Source: Alteromonas lipotrueae
Lineage (GTDB): Bacteria; Pseudomonadota; Gammaproteobacteria; Enterobacterales; Alteromonadaceae
Direction: 5' to 3'
Assembly (NCBI RefSeq): GCF_019249215.1
Contig: NZ_JAESDI010000006.1
Span: 248,001 to 312,000 of the forward strand
DNA length: 64,000 nucleotides
Below the pieces are notes generated by a model. The model made no database searches, was not told the origin of the DNA, and saw nothing but the letters and a program-made list of their open reading frames with translations. Below, one piece after another: positions 1 to 9,829 of this stretch; within the stretch, counting starts at the first letter, position 1, and every line of letters starts with the position of its first letter. The position numbers and the translations under genes are program-made.

Positions 1-1219
1 TGATGCGCTACTTGAAGCTGAATCTCAGTCTTATCATTCTGCGGGTACATGTACTTTCTATGGTACGGCAAACTCTAACCAGTTAGTGGTAGAGATGATG
101 GGCCTCCACTTACCAGGTTCTTCGTTTGTAAACCCAGGTACAGAGCTTCGTGATGCCCTAACGAAAGCGGCTTCTATCCAAGCGACACGTATTACTGATT
201 TAGGCGATACATACCGCCCAATCGGAAATATCGTTGACGCAAAAGCCATTGTTAACGGTTTAGTAGGCTTGCTAGCAACCGGTGGTTCAACGAACCACAC
301 CATGCACTTAATCGCCGTTGCACGTTCAGCGGGTTACATCATTAACTGGGATGATTTCTCAGACATTTCTAATGCTGTGCCATTGCTTACTCGTATTTAC
401 CCTAATGGCTCTGCTGACATTAACCACTTTGTTGCTGCTGGCGGTATGTCATTGCTTATTAAGCAACTGCTAGATGCCGGGTTGTTACATAACGACGTTA
501 ATACAATTTGTGGTGAAGGGCTAGACTTCTACACCAAAGAGCCAATGTTGAAAGACGGTGAGCTTGAATGGCGTGATGGTCCTACTGAGTCTTTAGACAA
601 AGAAGTACTTGCCACGGTAGAAACGCCGTTTAAACCAGATGGTGGATTAAGTGTACTAGAGGGTAACCTTGGTCGCGGTGTCATTAAAACATCAGCGCTT
701 CGCACCCCACATTGCACTATCAAGGCGCCAGCAGTTGTGTTTGAAGATCAGTTTGACTTAGACGCAGCATTTAAAGCGGGCGACTTAGACAAAGACTGCA
801 TTGTAGTCGTTCGTTTCCAAGGGCCTTCGGCTATTGGTATGCCAGAACTGCACCGCTTAACACCACCTCTTGGCGTGTTACAAGACAAAGGTTTCAAAGT
901 AGCCTTGGTAACTGACGGTCGTATGTCTGGTGCATCAGGTAAAGTCCCTGCTGCAATTCATGTTACTCCAGAAGCCTATAAAGGCGGTTTGCTTGCTAAA
1001 GTACAAGCAGGAGACTTGATTGAGTTGAATACTGAAACGGGCGCACTAACCCTGCATGTTGATGAAGCCACGCTAGAAGCTCGTGAAGCGACACCTGCTG
1101 ATATTGGCCATCACCATATTGGTATGGGCCGTGAAATGTTCGGCGGTATGCGTGCCATCCTAACAGGTGCTGAAGAAGGTGCATGCTCGTTGTTCTACAA
1201 CCAGGAGCAGGCGCTATGA
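1..1219 (+). CDS. edd: Phosphogluconate dehydratase (Edd), 5'-truncated by the window edge
   Basis: This is the C-terminal ~405 residues of 6-phosphogluconate dehydratase, the first committed Entner-Doudoroff enzyme, which converts 6-phosphogluconate to KDPG. The reading frame is open from base 2, so the true start lies left of the window; the ATG at 86 is internal. The IlvD/Edd family signature [12 protein letters not shown] is visible at about bases 44-79 and includes a conserved Cys of the iron-sulfur cluster. Further family stretches are [10 protein letters not shown] and [13 protein letters not shown]. The stop overlaps the next start (ATGA at 1216-1219), so edd and glk are translationally coupled. 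Family assignment is certain; only the 5' end is missing. Confidence 0.96.
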   Translation, partial: DALLEAESQSYHSAGTCTFYGTANSNQLVVEMMGLHLPGSSFVNPGTELRDALTKAASIQATRITDLGDTYRPIGNIVDAKAIVNGLVGLLATGGSTNHTMHLIAVARSAGYIINWDDFSDISNAVPLLTRIYPNGSADINHFVAAGGMSLLIKQLLDAGLLHNDVNTICGEGLDFYTKEPMLKDGELEWRDGPTESLDKEVLATVETPFKPDGGLSVLEGNLGRGVIKTSALRTPHCTIKAPAVVFEDQFDLDAAFKAGDLDKDCIVVVRFQGPSAIGMPELHRLTPPLGVLQDKGFKVALVTDGRMSGASGKVPAAIHVTPEAYKGGLLAKVQAGDLIELNTETGALTLHVDEATLEAREATPADIGHHHIGMGREMFGGMRAILTGAEEGACSLFYNQEQAL

Positions 1220-2169
1220 GCCAGAAGTTTGTGGCCGATGTAGGGGGCACTAACATTCGCGTTGCTCGGGTTACCGAAACAGGCGTAGCCGATATAAAGA
1301 AATATATGTGTAATGATTTTGCCAGTATCGACTTGGCAATTTCACAGTATTTTACCGATATGCCTGAATACCAATTCACCGAAGGGTGCATTGGTATTGC
1401 CTGCCCAGTCTTGGGCGACCAAGTGGTGATGACTAACCATAGCTGGGCGTTTTCGCAAAATGCGCTACGCTCACAGTTAAAATTAGACTCACTGTTTGTG
1501 ATCAACGACTTTACCGCAGTAGCACATTCATTACCGGTATTGAATGAGTCACAGGTTGTCCAAATTGGTGATGGCACGGCGAAAGCCGGTGGCAATATTG
1601 CGGTATTTGGCCCGGGTACTGGCTTGGGTGTAGAGCATATCACTATGACCTCTTCTGGGTGGCAAACCCTAGACGGCGAGGGTGGTCATGTTGACTTCTC
1701 TCCCGTTGATGAAACCGATGTTGTGGTGTGGCGTCACCTGCAAAAGAGTTTTGGCCGCGCTTCTGCCGAAGAAGTAATGTCAGGCAGGGGATTACATAAT
1801 ATCTATACCGCACTAGCACAAGATGCAGGTAAAGAGGCTACATTCGCTGAACCTGCTCAAATTACCGAAGCCGCATTAGCAGGTACCTGTGATATTGCTG
1901 CTGCCACGTTAACGCAGTTCTGCAGAATTATGGGCAGCTTTGCCGGTAATTTGGCGTTAAATATGGCCACAACAGGTGGCGTTTTTATCGGCGGTGGTAT
2001 AGCTAACCGTTTCCCTGAATTCATTCAAAATAGTGACTTTAGAGCTCGTTTCGAAGCGAAAGGGCAAATGAAGCACTATGTGAAAGATATTCCTACTTAT
2101 TTGATAGCAGAGCCTGATCACGGCTTATTAGGTGCAGCTGCTTATCTTCAACAACATACTGCGAGCTGA
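1216..2169 (+). CDS. glk: Glucokinase (proteobacterial Glk family)
   Basis: ATP-dependent glucokinase, 317 residues, close to the usual ~320, supplying glucose-6-phosphate to the Entner-Doudoroff route. The N-terminal phosphate-binding motif [13 protein letters not shown], the GPGTGLGV loop and the EGGHVDFSP motif place it in the bacterial Glk family. An upstream in-frame TTG at 1183 would add 11 residues within edd. The ATG at 1216 is preferred because it overlaps the edd stop and begins just before the conserved domain. It lies between edd and eda, four bases or fewer from each, in one operon. Cytosolic. Confidence 0.95.
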   Translation: MSQKFVADVGGTNIRVARVTETGVADIKKYMCNDFASIDLAISQYFTDMPEYQFTEGCIGIACPVLGDQVVMTNHSWAFSQNALRSQLKLDSLFVINDFTAVAHSLPVLNESQVVQIGDGTAKAGGNIAVFGPGTGLGVEHITMTSSGWQTLDGEGGHVDFSPVDETDVVVWRHLQKSFGRASAEEVMSGRGLHNIYTALAQDAGKEATFAEPAQITEAALAGTCDIAAATLTQFCRIMGSFAGNLALNMATTGGVFIGGGIANRFPEFIQNSDFRARFEAKGQMKHYVKDIPTYLIAEPDHGLLGAAAYLQQHTAS

Positions 2170-2172
2170 TTT

Positions 2173-2820
2173 ATGACAAGTAAATGGAAATATTCGCCAG
2201 CTGATATCTTTGCTGCTGGCCCTGTTGTACCTGTATTGGTTATCAACGATGTGGAAAAAGCAGTTCCGCTAGCAAAAGCGCTAATGGCCGGCGGTATTAA
2301 AGTATTGGAAGTAACCCTTCGTACGCCAGCTGCCATTGACGTAATTAAACGTATTGCTGACGAAGTGCCTGATTCGCTTATCGGTGCTGGAACAGTAACA
2401 AATGCACAGCAGCTTAAAGCGGTTATTGAAGCGGGTGCTAAATTTGCAATTAGCCCTGGCATGACAGCTGATTTGCTAAAAGCGGGTATGGAAGCAGAAA
2501 TTCCACTTATCCCAGGTATTTCATCAACGTCTGAACTAATGAAAGGGAAAGACGCGGGTTACACCCATATGAAATTCTTCCCAGCTGAAGCGTCTGGTGG
2601 AGTGAAAGCGATAAAAGCGATCAGTGGCCCATTCCCCGAGTTTACGTTCTGCCCAACAGGTGGCATTGGCCCAGGTAACTACAATGATTACCTTGCCCTT
2701 AAGAATGTTGTTTGTGTTGGTGGCTCGTGGTTAGCGCCAGACGATGCCATTGAGTCTGGTGATTGGGATCGTATTACGCAACTTGCCAAAGAAGCCGTTG
2801 CGGGTGCCAACATCAGCTAA
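2173..2820 (+). CDS. eda: KDPG/KHG aldolase (Eda)
   Basis: Bifunctional 4-hydroxy-2-oxoglutarate/2-dehydro-3-deoxyphosphogluconate aldolase, 215 residues, splitting KDPG to pyruvate and glyceraldehyde-3-phosphate. The class I aldolase hallmarks are visible: LEVTLRT with the catalytic Glu, GAGTV, and KFFPAEA with the Schiff-base Lys. It starts three bases after the glk stop and ends the edd-glk-eda operon, which is followed by a strong terminator. Its glyceraldehyde-3-phosphate product is the substrate of the GAPDH encoded 1.2 kb downstream on the other strand. Such operons are commonly controlled by HexR in this group, but any operator would lie outside the window. Confidence 0.96.
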   Translation: MTSKWKYSPADIFAAGPVVPVLVINDVEKAVPLAKALMAGGIKVLEVTLRTPAAIDVIKRIADEVPDSLIGAGTVTNAQQLKAVIEAGAKFAISPGMTADLLKAGMEAEIPLIPGISSTSELMKGKDAGYTHMKFFPAEASGGVKAIKAISGPFPEFTFCPTGGIGPGNYNDYLALKNVVCVGGSWLAPDDAIESGDWDRITQLAKEAVAGANIS

Positions 2821-2834
2821 TAAAAATGCTTTAT

Positions 2835-2889
2835 AAAAGCCCCGATAATAATGACTGGTATGATGTCACTTATTATCGGGGCTTTTTTA
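2835..2889 (+). terminator. Rho-independent terminator of edd-glk-eda
   Basis: A 16-bp perfect stem (2835-2850 with 2871-2886) contains the CCCC/GGGG pairs, has a 20-base loop and ends in a T run. It lies 15 bases after the eda stop. Its A/T flanks are symmetrical, so it could also stop leftward transcription from the mutarotase gene. Confidence 0.9.
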
Positions 2890-3033
2890 TTAAAGACGAT
2901 TTACCTGTTATGACGAATAAATCGGGCTAAATGCGGCATTAGTGGGAAGCACTTGTGCTGGCGAGTTCATACTTGTATACATTTGTATTTACCAATAAGC
3001 ACGCAGTATGCCGTTAGACGGCGCGCTAAAGCA

Positions 3034-3882
3034 TTATACAGGCGTTATCGTTTGCACCATGGCGTGAGACTCACTTGGCTGTAGTGTCTTGCCCTGCGTG
3101 ATAGACGACTCTACACAAAGCATATGTTTGTAGCCAAACGGATCCATATCAGAAATTGACGCAGCGCCCTGCCATGGGTTCCAAACCACCAATGAGTCGT
3201 GGCCTTTTGAACCTACATCGGTAAATGGTGTATCGTTTACCACAATAGACGCTTTCTCTACCGCACTCATATGAATACGGTCAGTCTCTGCCGTAAAGGT
3301 ATAGTTCTCAGGTGTGGGTTTTATCGTCCAGTCATCCAGTTTATCTTTATAGTCGCCGGTTAAGCCTAAAAGGCGAACCGCTTGAATATGATCAACATGG
3401 AAGTAACTGTGTAACGCACAGTTGTAGGTAAATGGCACTACGCCTGTGTTTTCCGTTATTAACGACACGGTGAGGGTATCACCTATCGTAATTGATAGGG
3501 TAACCGCACAGTCATGTTCAAACCCTTCTGCTCTTGTGAAGGAAGGGGTAAGCGTAATATGCGTGCCAGTTTCATCTTCACTAGATGATGTTAATTGCCA
3601 CACTTGTGTGCGCAAAAAACCATGGGAAGGTAGCTCACCTTTCGCTTTACCATGGTCATCACTAAACCATGGCCAGCAGACAGGTATTCCGCCACGAATG
3701 GGGCGTTCACCGTTAAGGTAGGCATGGGGGCTCACCCATAAGCGTTCTTGTTCATCTTTTTTGGGAATAAAAGATAAAACATGTCCACCAAATAAACTGA
3801 TTTTTGCTGAAGCGAGGTGGTTATCTACCTCTAAAAACGTCAATCCGTTTGATTCGCTTACTTGCAATGATTCTGTTGACAT
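3034..3882 (-). CDS. D-hexose-6-phosphate mutarotase (aldose-1-epimerase-like, YeaD family)
   Basis: Predicted glucose-6-phosphate 1-epimerase, 282 residues, interconverting alpha and beta anomers of hexose-6-phosphates. The family motifs RGGIPVCWPWF, HGFLR and the catalytic-type His in ALHSYFHV are present, along with VVWNPW near the C-terminus. A longer frame extends to 4005, but a GGAGGA ribosome site seven bases before the ATG at 3882 fixes the start. This gives the usual family length. It lies downstream of gapA on the same strand with a terminator between, so it can be read through from gapA or expressed alone. Its place beside edd-glk-eda fits a role in sugar-phosphate flux. Confidence 0.9.
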   Translation of the reverse strand: MSTESLQVSESNGLTFLEVDNHLASAKISLFGGHVLSFIPKKDEQERLWVSPHAYLNGERPIRGGIPVCWPWFSDDHGKAKGELPSHGFLRTQVWQLTSSSEDETGTHITLTPSFTRAEGFEHDCAVTLSITIGDTLTVSLITENTGVVPFTYNCALHSYFHVDHIQAVRLLGLTGDYKDKLDDWTIKPTPENYTFTAETDRIHMSAVEKASIVVNDTPFTDVGSKGHDSLVVWNPWQGAASISDMDPFGYKHMLCVESSITQGKTLQPSESHAMVQTITPV

Positions 3883-3979
3883 AAATCCTCCATGAAGCAA
3901 CGTGTTGATTGTACCGTTGTCGAGATTTCCACAAGGTCCCGCATTACCATTTAATAATGGCTCATTGTGCAATGAAAAC

Positions 3980-4012
3980 AAAAAAGGTGCGAATATTATT
4001 CGCACCTTTTTT
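3980..4012 (-). terminator. Terminator between gapA and the mutarotase gene
   Basis: A 15-bp perfect inverted repeat (3980-3994 with 3998-4012) has a three-base loop and A6/T6 flanks. It is 62 bases past the gapA stop and 98 bases before the mutarotase start. On the minus strand it ends in a T run, so it should terminate most gapA transcripts. Confidence 0.88.
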
Positions 4013-4073
4013 CAGTCTATTAACAATGTCTTCAATAACTGACCAATAGTGTTGCCGTTATTGATAAACGTGA

Positions 4074-5081
<1,008 letters not shown>

Positions 5082-5094
5082 TTATTTTTGAATA

Positions 5095-5109
5095 TGAAAA
5101 TAAATTACG
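5095..5109. promoter_or_regulatory. Possible HexR operator at the gapA transcription start
   Basis: On the minus strand the 15 bases read CGTAATTTATTTTCA, matching 11 of 15 positions of the HexR-type palindrome TGTAATTAAATTACA. The left half is nearly perfect and the right half is degraded. It lies just downstream of the predicted gapA -10, a repressor position. HexR control of gap and edd/eda genes is established for related gammaproteobacteria; the site here is inferred by eye. Confidence 0.3.
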
Positions 5110-5112
5110 TAA

Positions 5113-5141
5113 AGTATGGATCAAAATGCCATAATTGGCAA
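5113..5141 (-). promoter_or_regulatory. Sigma-70 promoter of gapA
   Basis: On the minus strand a TTGCCA -35 (5136-5141) and a CATACT -10 (5113-5118) are separated by exactly 17 bases, 44 bases upstream of the gapA ATG. Confidence 0.6.
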
Positions 5142-5250
5142 AACAAAAACGCTAAACTGTTGGAAAGTTACGAACAACAGCTTATGCAATCGTATTCAGT
5201 TTTCATAGCGCGACTGTTTCTAGAATAATGTTAATATTTTGTACGTATAA

Positions 5251-5260
5251 GCAAATTTGC
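5251..5260. promoter_or_regulatory. GCAAATTTGC palindrome upstream of malQ, possible operator
   Basis: A perfect 10-bp palindrome lies 50 bases before the malQ ATG. A second GCAAATT half follows at 5266-5272. The position fits an operator for a LacI-type sugar regulator, but no regulator gene is adjacent and the assignment is a guess. Confidence 0.25.
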
Positions 5261-5309
5261 TTTGTGCAAATTAAGCGTGCCTCTCACAGGAATACAGGAA
5301 CAAGTTACG

Positions 5310-7505
5310 ATGACACAAGATCTTCTGCAACAACTGGTTGAAATGCGTGGAATAGAGACTCAATATGTCGACGCATGGGGCAAACCAGCAACCATCGCAG
5401 AGTCAAGTAAAGCCAAATTACTTAACGTGCTGGGTTATGACACCGCCAGTGAAGAAAAGATTCAGTCGCAAATTATAGACGACATTAGCTCAGTGTGGTT
5501 ATCTCCTCTGAACCCTGTTCAAGTGGTTCGTAACGATGAAGCTATTGTTGTCGTTGTGCGCCTACCTATAGAACTTGTAAACGATGAACATGTCATTACA
5601 GTTCAGTGTGAAAACGGAGAAATTGAAAAACATACGTTTACACCGGTAGACCAAGAAATGACGACGATGGCACACATCGATGAGGTGGAGTTCCATGAAT
5701 ACATGGTGTCGTTGCCACTTACCTTACCGCTTGGTTATCACACTATGGCGTTAAGTGCTGACGACGATCAGTTTGCCGAGTCTCGCATCATTGTTGCGCC
5801 TAAAGCCTGCTACACCCCTGAGCCTATAGCGGCCGGTAAAAAGATTTGGGGATTAAGTGTGCAGCTTTATTGTGTACGTAGTGAAAAGAACTGGGGGATA
5901 GGTGATTTCTCCGATCTTGCAACACTAATTGAAAAAGCCGCAGGGGTAGGAGCTGATTTTATCGGCCTTAACCCTATTCATGCACTTTATCCAGCAAATC
6001 CTGACGCGTGTTCTCCTTATGGGCCGAGCTCTCGTCGTTGGCTAAATTACTTGTATATTGATGCTTCTGCTGTTGAAGGTTTTGATGATGACAGTGTTCA
6101 AGCCGTGGTGAATGCTGAAGATTTTCAAAAAACGCTGAGTCATGCTCGTGCAACTGAGCATGTAGATTATGAAGCTGTCGCACATATTAAATTGGCGGCG
6201 TTAAAAGCGGTATTTGATGTCTACGATGCTCGCCACCTCAGAAAAAATACCAAGCAAAATAAAGCATTCAAGGCGTTTATTGCACAAGGTGGCGAAAGCT
6301 TAGACATGCTGGCGGTATACGATGCGCTTCAATCTCATTTAAAAGCGAAAGGAAAAGACTGTTGGGGATGGCCTGTATTTCCTGAAGAATACAAAGACTA
6401 CCATAACCCTGCTGTTGCGAAATTCAAAAAAGCCAATGCCAGCGAAGTAAAGTTCTATTTGTTCTTACAATGGGTAGCGGCGCAACAGTTAGAAGCGGCA
6501 AGTAGCAAAGCCTCTGACTGCGGTATGACAATTGGTTTATATCGAGACCTTGCGGTTGGGGTGAGTGAAGGTAGCGCAGAAATTTGGGGTAACAAAGATT
6601 TGTACTGCACCGATGCCAGCGTGGGTGCTCCACCTGATATCTTAGGGCCTTTGGGGCAGAACTGGGGGCTTCCTCCTATGGATCCTCGTAAGCTCTACGA
6701 ACAGGCTTACCAGCCAATCATTGACTTATTTGCAGCCAATATGGCGTCGTCGGGATCCCTCCGTATTGATCACGTAATGGCATTGCTACGATTGTGGTGG
6801 GTTGTCAAAGGTGATGACGCGAAAGAGGGGGGGTACGTGTATTACCCTGTTGATGATTTGTTGGGCATCTTAGCCCTTGAAAGCCATCGTAACCAAAGCC
6901 TCGTCATAGGCGAAGATTTAGGTACTGTACCAGAAGAAATTCGTAGCAAGTTGGCAGACAATGGTGTGTATTCATACCGTGTATTTTTCTTTGAACAAGC
7001 AGAGGACGGCGGTTTCTTCTCGCCAAGCCATTACCCCGTGCAGTCTATGTCTACGCTTACTACACACGACATGCCTACGCTTATAGGTTACTGGCATTGT
7101 TTAGACTTGGCGCTAGGTAAAGACATTGGCCTTTATCCTACAGATGAAATTCTGCAAACCCTTTATACTGACCGTCACGCGAATAAGCAGTCTATATTGG
7201 ACTCACTACATGGACATCTCTCGGTAGCGGATAATGTAGGTAGAGATGTGAACTCTACAGGCATGACAGCAGAACTTAGCCAAGGTATGCAAGTGCACAT
7301 GGCTGGCGGTTCTAGTGCGTTGCTAAGTTTGCAGTTAGAAGATTGGTTACAAATGGACAAGCCCGTGAATATTCCAGGTACGTTTAATGAGTACCCTAAC
7401 TGGCGTAGAAAGCTGACCAGGAATGTTGAGGCTATTTTCGAGACTCATGATATAACAGAGTTGGCAGCACAATTAACGCAAGCACGCAAACAAGCCAGTG
7501 CTTAA
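5310..7505 (+). CDS. malQ: 4-alpha-glucanotransferase (amylomaltase, MalQ)
   Basis: Glycoside hydrolase family 77 enzyme, 731 residues, transferring maltodextrin segments and releasing glucose. The catalytic triad is visible: the nucleophile Asp487 in LRIDHVMAL, the acid/base Glu535 in GEDLGTVP and Asp587 in TTHDMPT. The N-terminal ~170 residues form the beta-rich extension seen in gammaproteobacterial MalQ. An upstream TTG at 5262 is in frame, but AGGAA at 5296-5300 points to the ATG at 5310. It heads malQ-glgB-glgX; two hairpins before glgB suggest partial separation. Released glucose can enter the pathway through the neighbouring glk product. Confidence 0.94.
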   Translation: MTQDLLQQLVEMRGIETQYVDAWGKPATIAESSKAKLLNVLGYDTASEEKIQSQIIDDISSVWLSPLNPVQVVRNDEAIVVVVRLPIELVNDEHVITVQCENGEIEKHTFTPVDQEMTTMAHIDEVEFHEYMVSLPLTLPLGYHTMALSADDDQFAESRIIVAPKACYTPEPIAAGKKIWGLSVQLYCVRSEKNWGIGDFSDLATLIEKAAGVGADFIGLNPIHALYPANPDACSPYGPSSRRWLNYLYIDASAVEGFDDDSVQAVVNAEDFQKTLSHARATEHVDYEAVAHIKLAALKAVFDVYDARHLRKNTKQNKAFKAFIAQGGESLDMLAVYDALQSHLKAKGKDCWGWPVFPEEYKDYHNPAVAKFKKANASEVKFYLFLQWVAAQQLEAASSKASDCGMTIGLYRDLAVGVSEGSAEIWGNKDLYCTDASVGAPPDILGPLGQNWGLPPMDPRKLYEQAYQPIIDLFAANMASSGSLRIDHVMALLRLWWVVKGDDAKEGGYVYYPVDDLLGILALESHRNQSLVIGEDLGTVPEEIRSKLADNGVYSYRVFFFEQAEDGGFFSPSHYPVQSMSTLTTHDMPTLIGYWHCLDLALGKDIGLYPTDEILQTLYTDRHANKQSILDSLHGHLSVADNVGRDVNSTGMTAELSQGMQVHMAGGSSALLSLQLEDWLQMDKPVNIPGTFNEYPNWRRKLTRNVEAIFETHDITELAAQLTQARKQASA

Positions 7506-7538
7506 ATTATAATTTTCATTTTCTAACGTGAACATGTT

Positions 7539-7562
7539 GGCGTGCAATTATGCACGCCTTTG
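7539..7562 (+). terminator. First hairpin after malQ
   Basis: An 8-bp GC-rich stem (7539-7546 with 7551-7558) has a four-base loop and is followed by TTTG, 33 bases after the malQ stop. The T tail is short, so termination may be weak. Confidence 0.5.
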
Positions 7563-7579
7563 CCTAATATAAGGGCAGT

Positions 7580-7605
7580 AAACCCGCGTTTTCTTGCGGG
7601 TTTTT
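7580..7605 (+). terminator. Second hairpin between malQ and glgB
   Basis: Stem AAACCCGC (7580-7587) pairs with GCGGGTTT (7596-7603) and a T5 tract follows directly, only 15 bases before the glgB ATG. So close to the glgB ribosome site it could act as an attenuator rather than a full stop. Confidence 0.7.
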
Positions 7606-7619
7606 AATAGGAGTAGCAG

Positions 7620-9821
7620 ATGCAGGTAACGCGGATAAAACAGATAGCGCAGCAATTAGAACATGCAACATGTTCTCAGCCGTTTTCCGTTCTTGGGCCA
7701 ATTGAAATAGGAAGTAAAACTAAGATTCGAGTATGGCGTCCAGACGCTTCATCTATCGAAATAAGTTGGCCAGATACCGCATTACAAAAGGTTATGCTAA
7801 AACCGCTCATTGAAGCTGGTTTATTTGAAGGCGAAATCACAAAAGCACAATGCACACAGATTTATTCGGTGACTATCACCAATAAAGCTGGTAGCTATAC
7901 CTATTGCGACCCGTATCAATTCGCTGATAATGCTTACCACGCTGTGCACTATATAGACAGCAAACCAGAGAATTTGTATCATCAAGCCGGTGCTCAACTC
8001 ATTACCGTTACGCCTGAAGAGGGGGAGGCACTGGCTGCCACCCGTTTTTGCGTTTACGCGCCAAACGCTTCGTCAGTTTCATTAATTGGTGACTTTAATC
8101 AATGGGACGGGCGCTTACATCCAATGGAAAAAACCTCATTGGGGTACTGGGTGTTAGTTGTCCCTGACTTGGGCGAAGGCGAACGTTACAAATACCAAGT
8201 AAAAGATGCCCACGGGCATGAGTTACCGCATAAAGCAGACCCTTTAGGTTTTAGCGCTGAGCAGTATCCTTCTCATGCGTCAAAAATATTTAACCACGAT
8301 AAGTACCAGTGGCACGACGATGCGTGGCTTGCATCCCGTAAACAAAATAAATACGCGAATGCTATGAGTATTTACGAAGTGCACTTAGGCTCGTGGAAGC
8401 GTCCTGATGCAGACAGTGGGCAGCGTTATTTAACTTACGAAGAATTGGCCGACGACCTAATTCCTTACGCAAAGGAGATGGGCTATACCCACCTTGAGCT
8501 ATTACCAGTTTCAGAATTTCCGTTTGATGGGTCGTGGGGATATCAGCCAGTGGGCATGTTTGCGCCAACGAGCCGTTTTGGTAACCCTGATGCATTTAAA
8601 TACTTTGTCGATAAGTGCCACCAAGCAGGTTTAGGGGTAATTATTGATTGGGTACCCGCACACTTCCCAGAAGACGGCCATGGTCTTGCGCGCTTCGATG
8701 GAAGCCATGTTTATGAATATGAAGATCCAAGACGAGGCTGGCATCCAGATTGGAATTCGTGCATCTATGATTTTGGCAAACAAACCGTTCGCCAGTTTCT
8801 GGTTGCCAATGCATTATTCTGGTTAGACAAGTTTCATGTGGATGGATTACGAGTCGATGCGGTTGCTTCTATGCTTTATCTCGATTACTCCCGCAATGAA
8901 GGCGAGTGGATACCGAATATTGACGGTGGAAACGAGAATTACGAAGCCATCAGCTTGCTGCGTTGGATGAATGAAGAAGTGTATAAGCACTATCCTGACG
9001 TAATGACAATCGCCGAAGAATCCACGTCTTTTCCGAAAGTATCACGGCCAGTGTTTGAAGGTGGGTTAGGTTTTGGTTTTAAGTGGAATATGGGGTGGAT
9101 GCACGATTCTTTAACCTATATCGCAAAAGACCCTGCTTACCGTAATTATCATCACGGCGAAATTACCTTCAGTATGGTTTACGCTTTTGATGAAAACTTT
9201 GTTTTGCCAATATCTCACGATGAAGTAGTACACGGTAAAGGCAGCTTATTACACAAAATGCCTGGTGATGAATGGCAGCAGGCCGCTAATTTACGTTGTT
9301 ATACTGGCTTTATGTTCGGTCACCCAGGTAAGAAATTAAGCTTCATGGGCAATGAATTTGCTCAAAGCAAAGAATGGAACCATGACACAAGCCTCAATTG
9401 GCACCTTTTGGAGCATAAAAAGCACAAGGGTATTCAAAGTTTGTATAAAGCCTTAAATCAGTTTTATACCCATACCCCTGCGATGTACGAACAAGATCAT
9501 ACTCACACCGGTTTTGCATGGATTGACCATGAAAATGCCGACCAAAGCGTGGTGTCTTTTGTTCGCACGTCTTTAGATGGTAAGCAAAAGGTATATGTCA
9601 TTTGTAACTTTACGCCTATCCCCAGAGAACATTACCGCGTAGGTGTTGATGGGGCGGGTGAGCTGTCGCTTGCACTAAATACTGATAGTCAGGTATTTTG
9701 GGGCAGCGATTATCCGGTGGACAGCCATGTCACGCCTACGCCGGTAGCATGGAATAACCGAGATCACTCGATTAGTATTAATTTACCCCCTTTATCTACT
9801 GTATTTTACATCACGAAATAG
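7620..9821 (+). CDS. glgB: 1,4-alpha-glucan branching enzyme (GlgB)
   Basis: Glycogen branching enzyme, 733 residues, matching E. coli-type GlgB with an extra N-terminal beta domain (about 1-120), a CBM48 domain (about 130-230) and a GH13 barrel. Catalytic residues are Asp413 in GLRVDAVASM, Glu466 in IAEEST and Asp534 in SHDEVVHGK. A GGAG site lies six bases before the ATG. It is followed eight bases later by glgX, so the two are co-transcribed. No glgA, glgC or glgP is in the window, so synthesis of the linear glucan must be encoded elsewhere. Confidence 0.96.
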   Translation: MQVTRIKQIAQQLEHATCSQPFSVLGPIEIGSKTKIRVWRPDASSIEISWPDTALQKVMLKPLIEAGLFEGEITKAQCTQIYSVTITNKAGSYTYCDPYQFADNAYHAVHYIDSKPENLYHQAGAQLITVTPEEGEALAATRFCVYAPNASSVSLIGDFNQWDGRLHPMEKTSLGYWVLVVPDLGEGERYKYQVKDAHGHELPHKADPLGFSAEQYPSHASKIFNHDKYQWHDDAWLASRKQNKYANAMSIYEVHLGSWKRPDADSGQRYLTYEELADDLIPYAKEMGYTHLELLPVSEFPFDGSWGYQPVGMFAPTSRFGNPDAFKYFVDKCHQAGLGVIIDWVPAHFPEDGHGLARFDGSHVYEYEDPRRGWHPDWNSCIYDFGKQTVRQFLVANALFWLDKFHVDGLRVDAVASMLYLDYSRNEGEWIPNIDGGNENYEAISLLRWMNEEVYKHYPDVMTIAEESTSFPKVSRPVFEGGLGFGFKWNMGWMHDSLTYIAKDPAYRNYHHGEITFSMVYAFDENFVLPISHDEVVHGKGSLLHKMPGDEWQQAANLRCYTGFMFGHPGKKLSFMGNEFAQSKEWNHDTSLNWHLLEHKKHKGIQSLYKALNQFYTHTPAMYEQDHTHTGFAWIDHENADQSVVSFVRTSLDGKQKVYVICNFTPIPREHYRVGVDGAGELSLALNTDSQVFWGSDYPVDSHVTPTPVAWNNRDHSISINLPPLSTVFYITK

Positions 9822-9829
9822 GAATTACG

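Noticed and set aside
2940..2965. Possible sigma-54 site near AAGCACTTGTGC
   Set aside because: GG and GC are ten bases apart, but the TGGCAC element is missing and no plus-strand gene follows.
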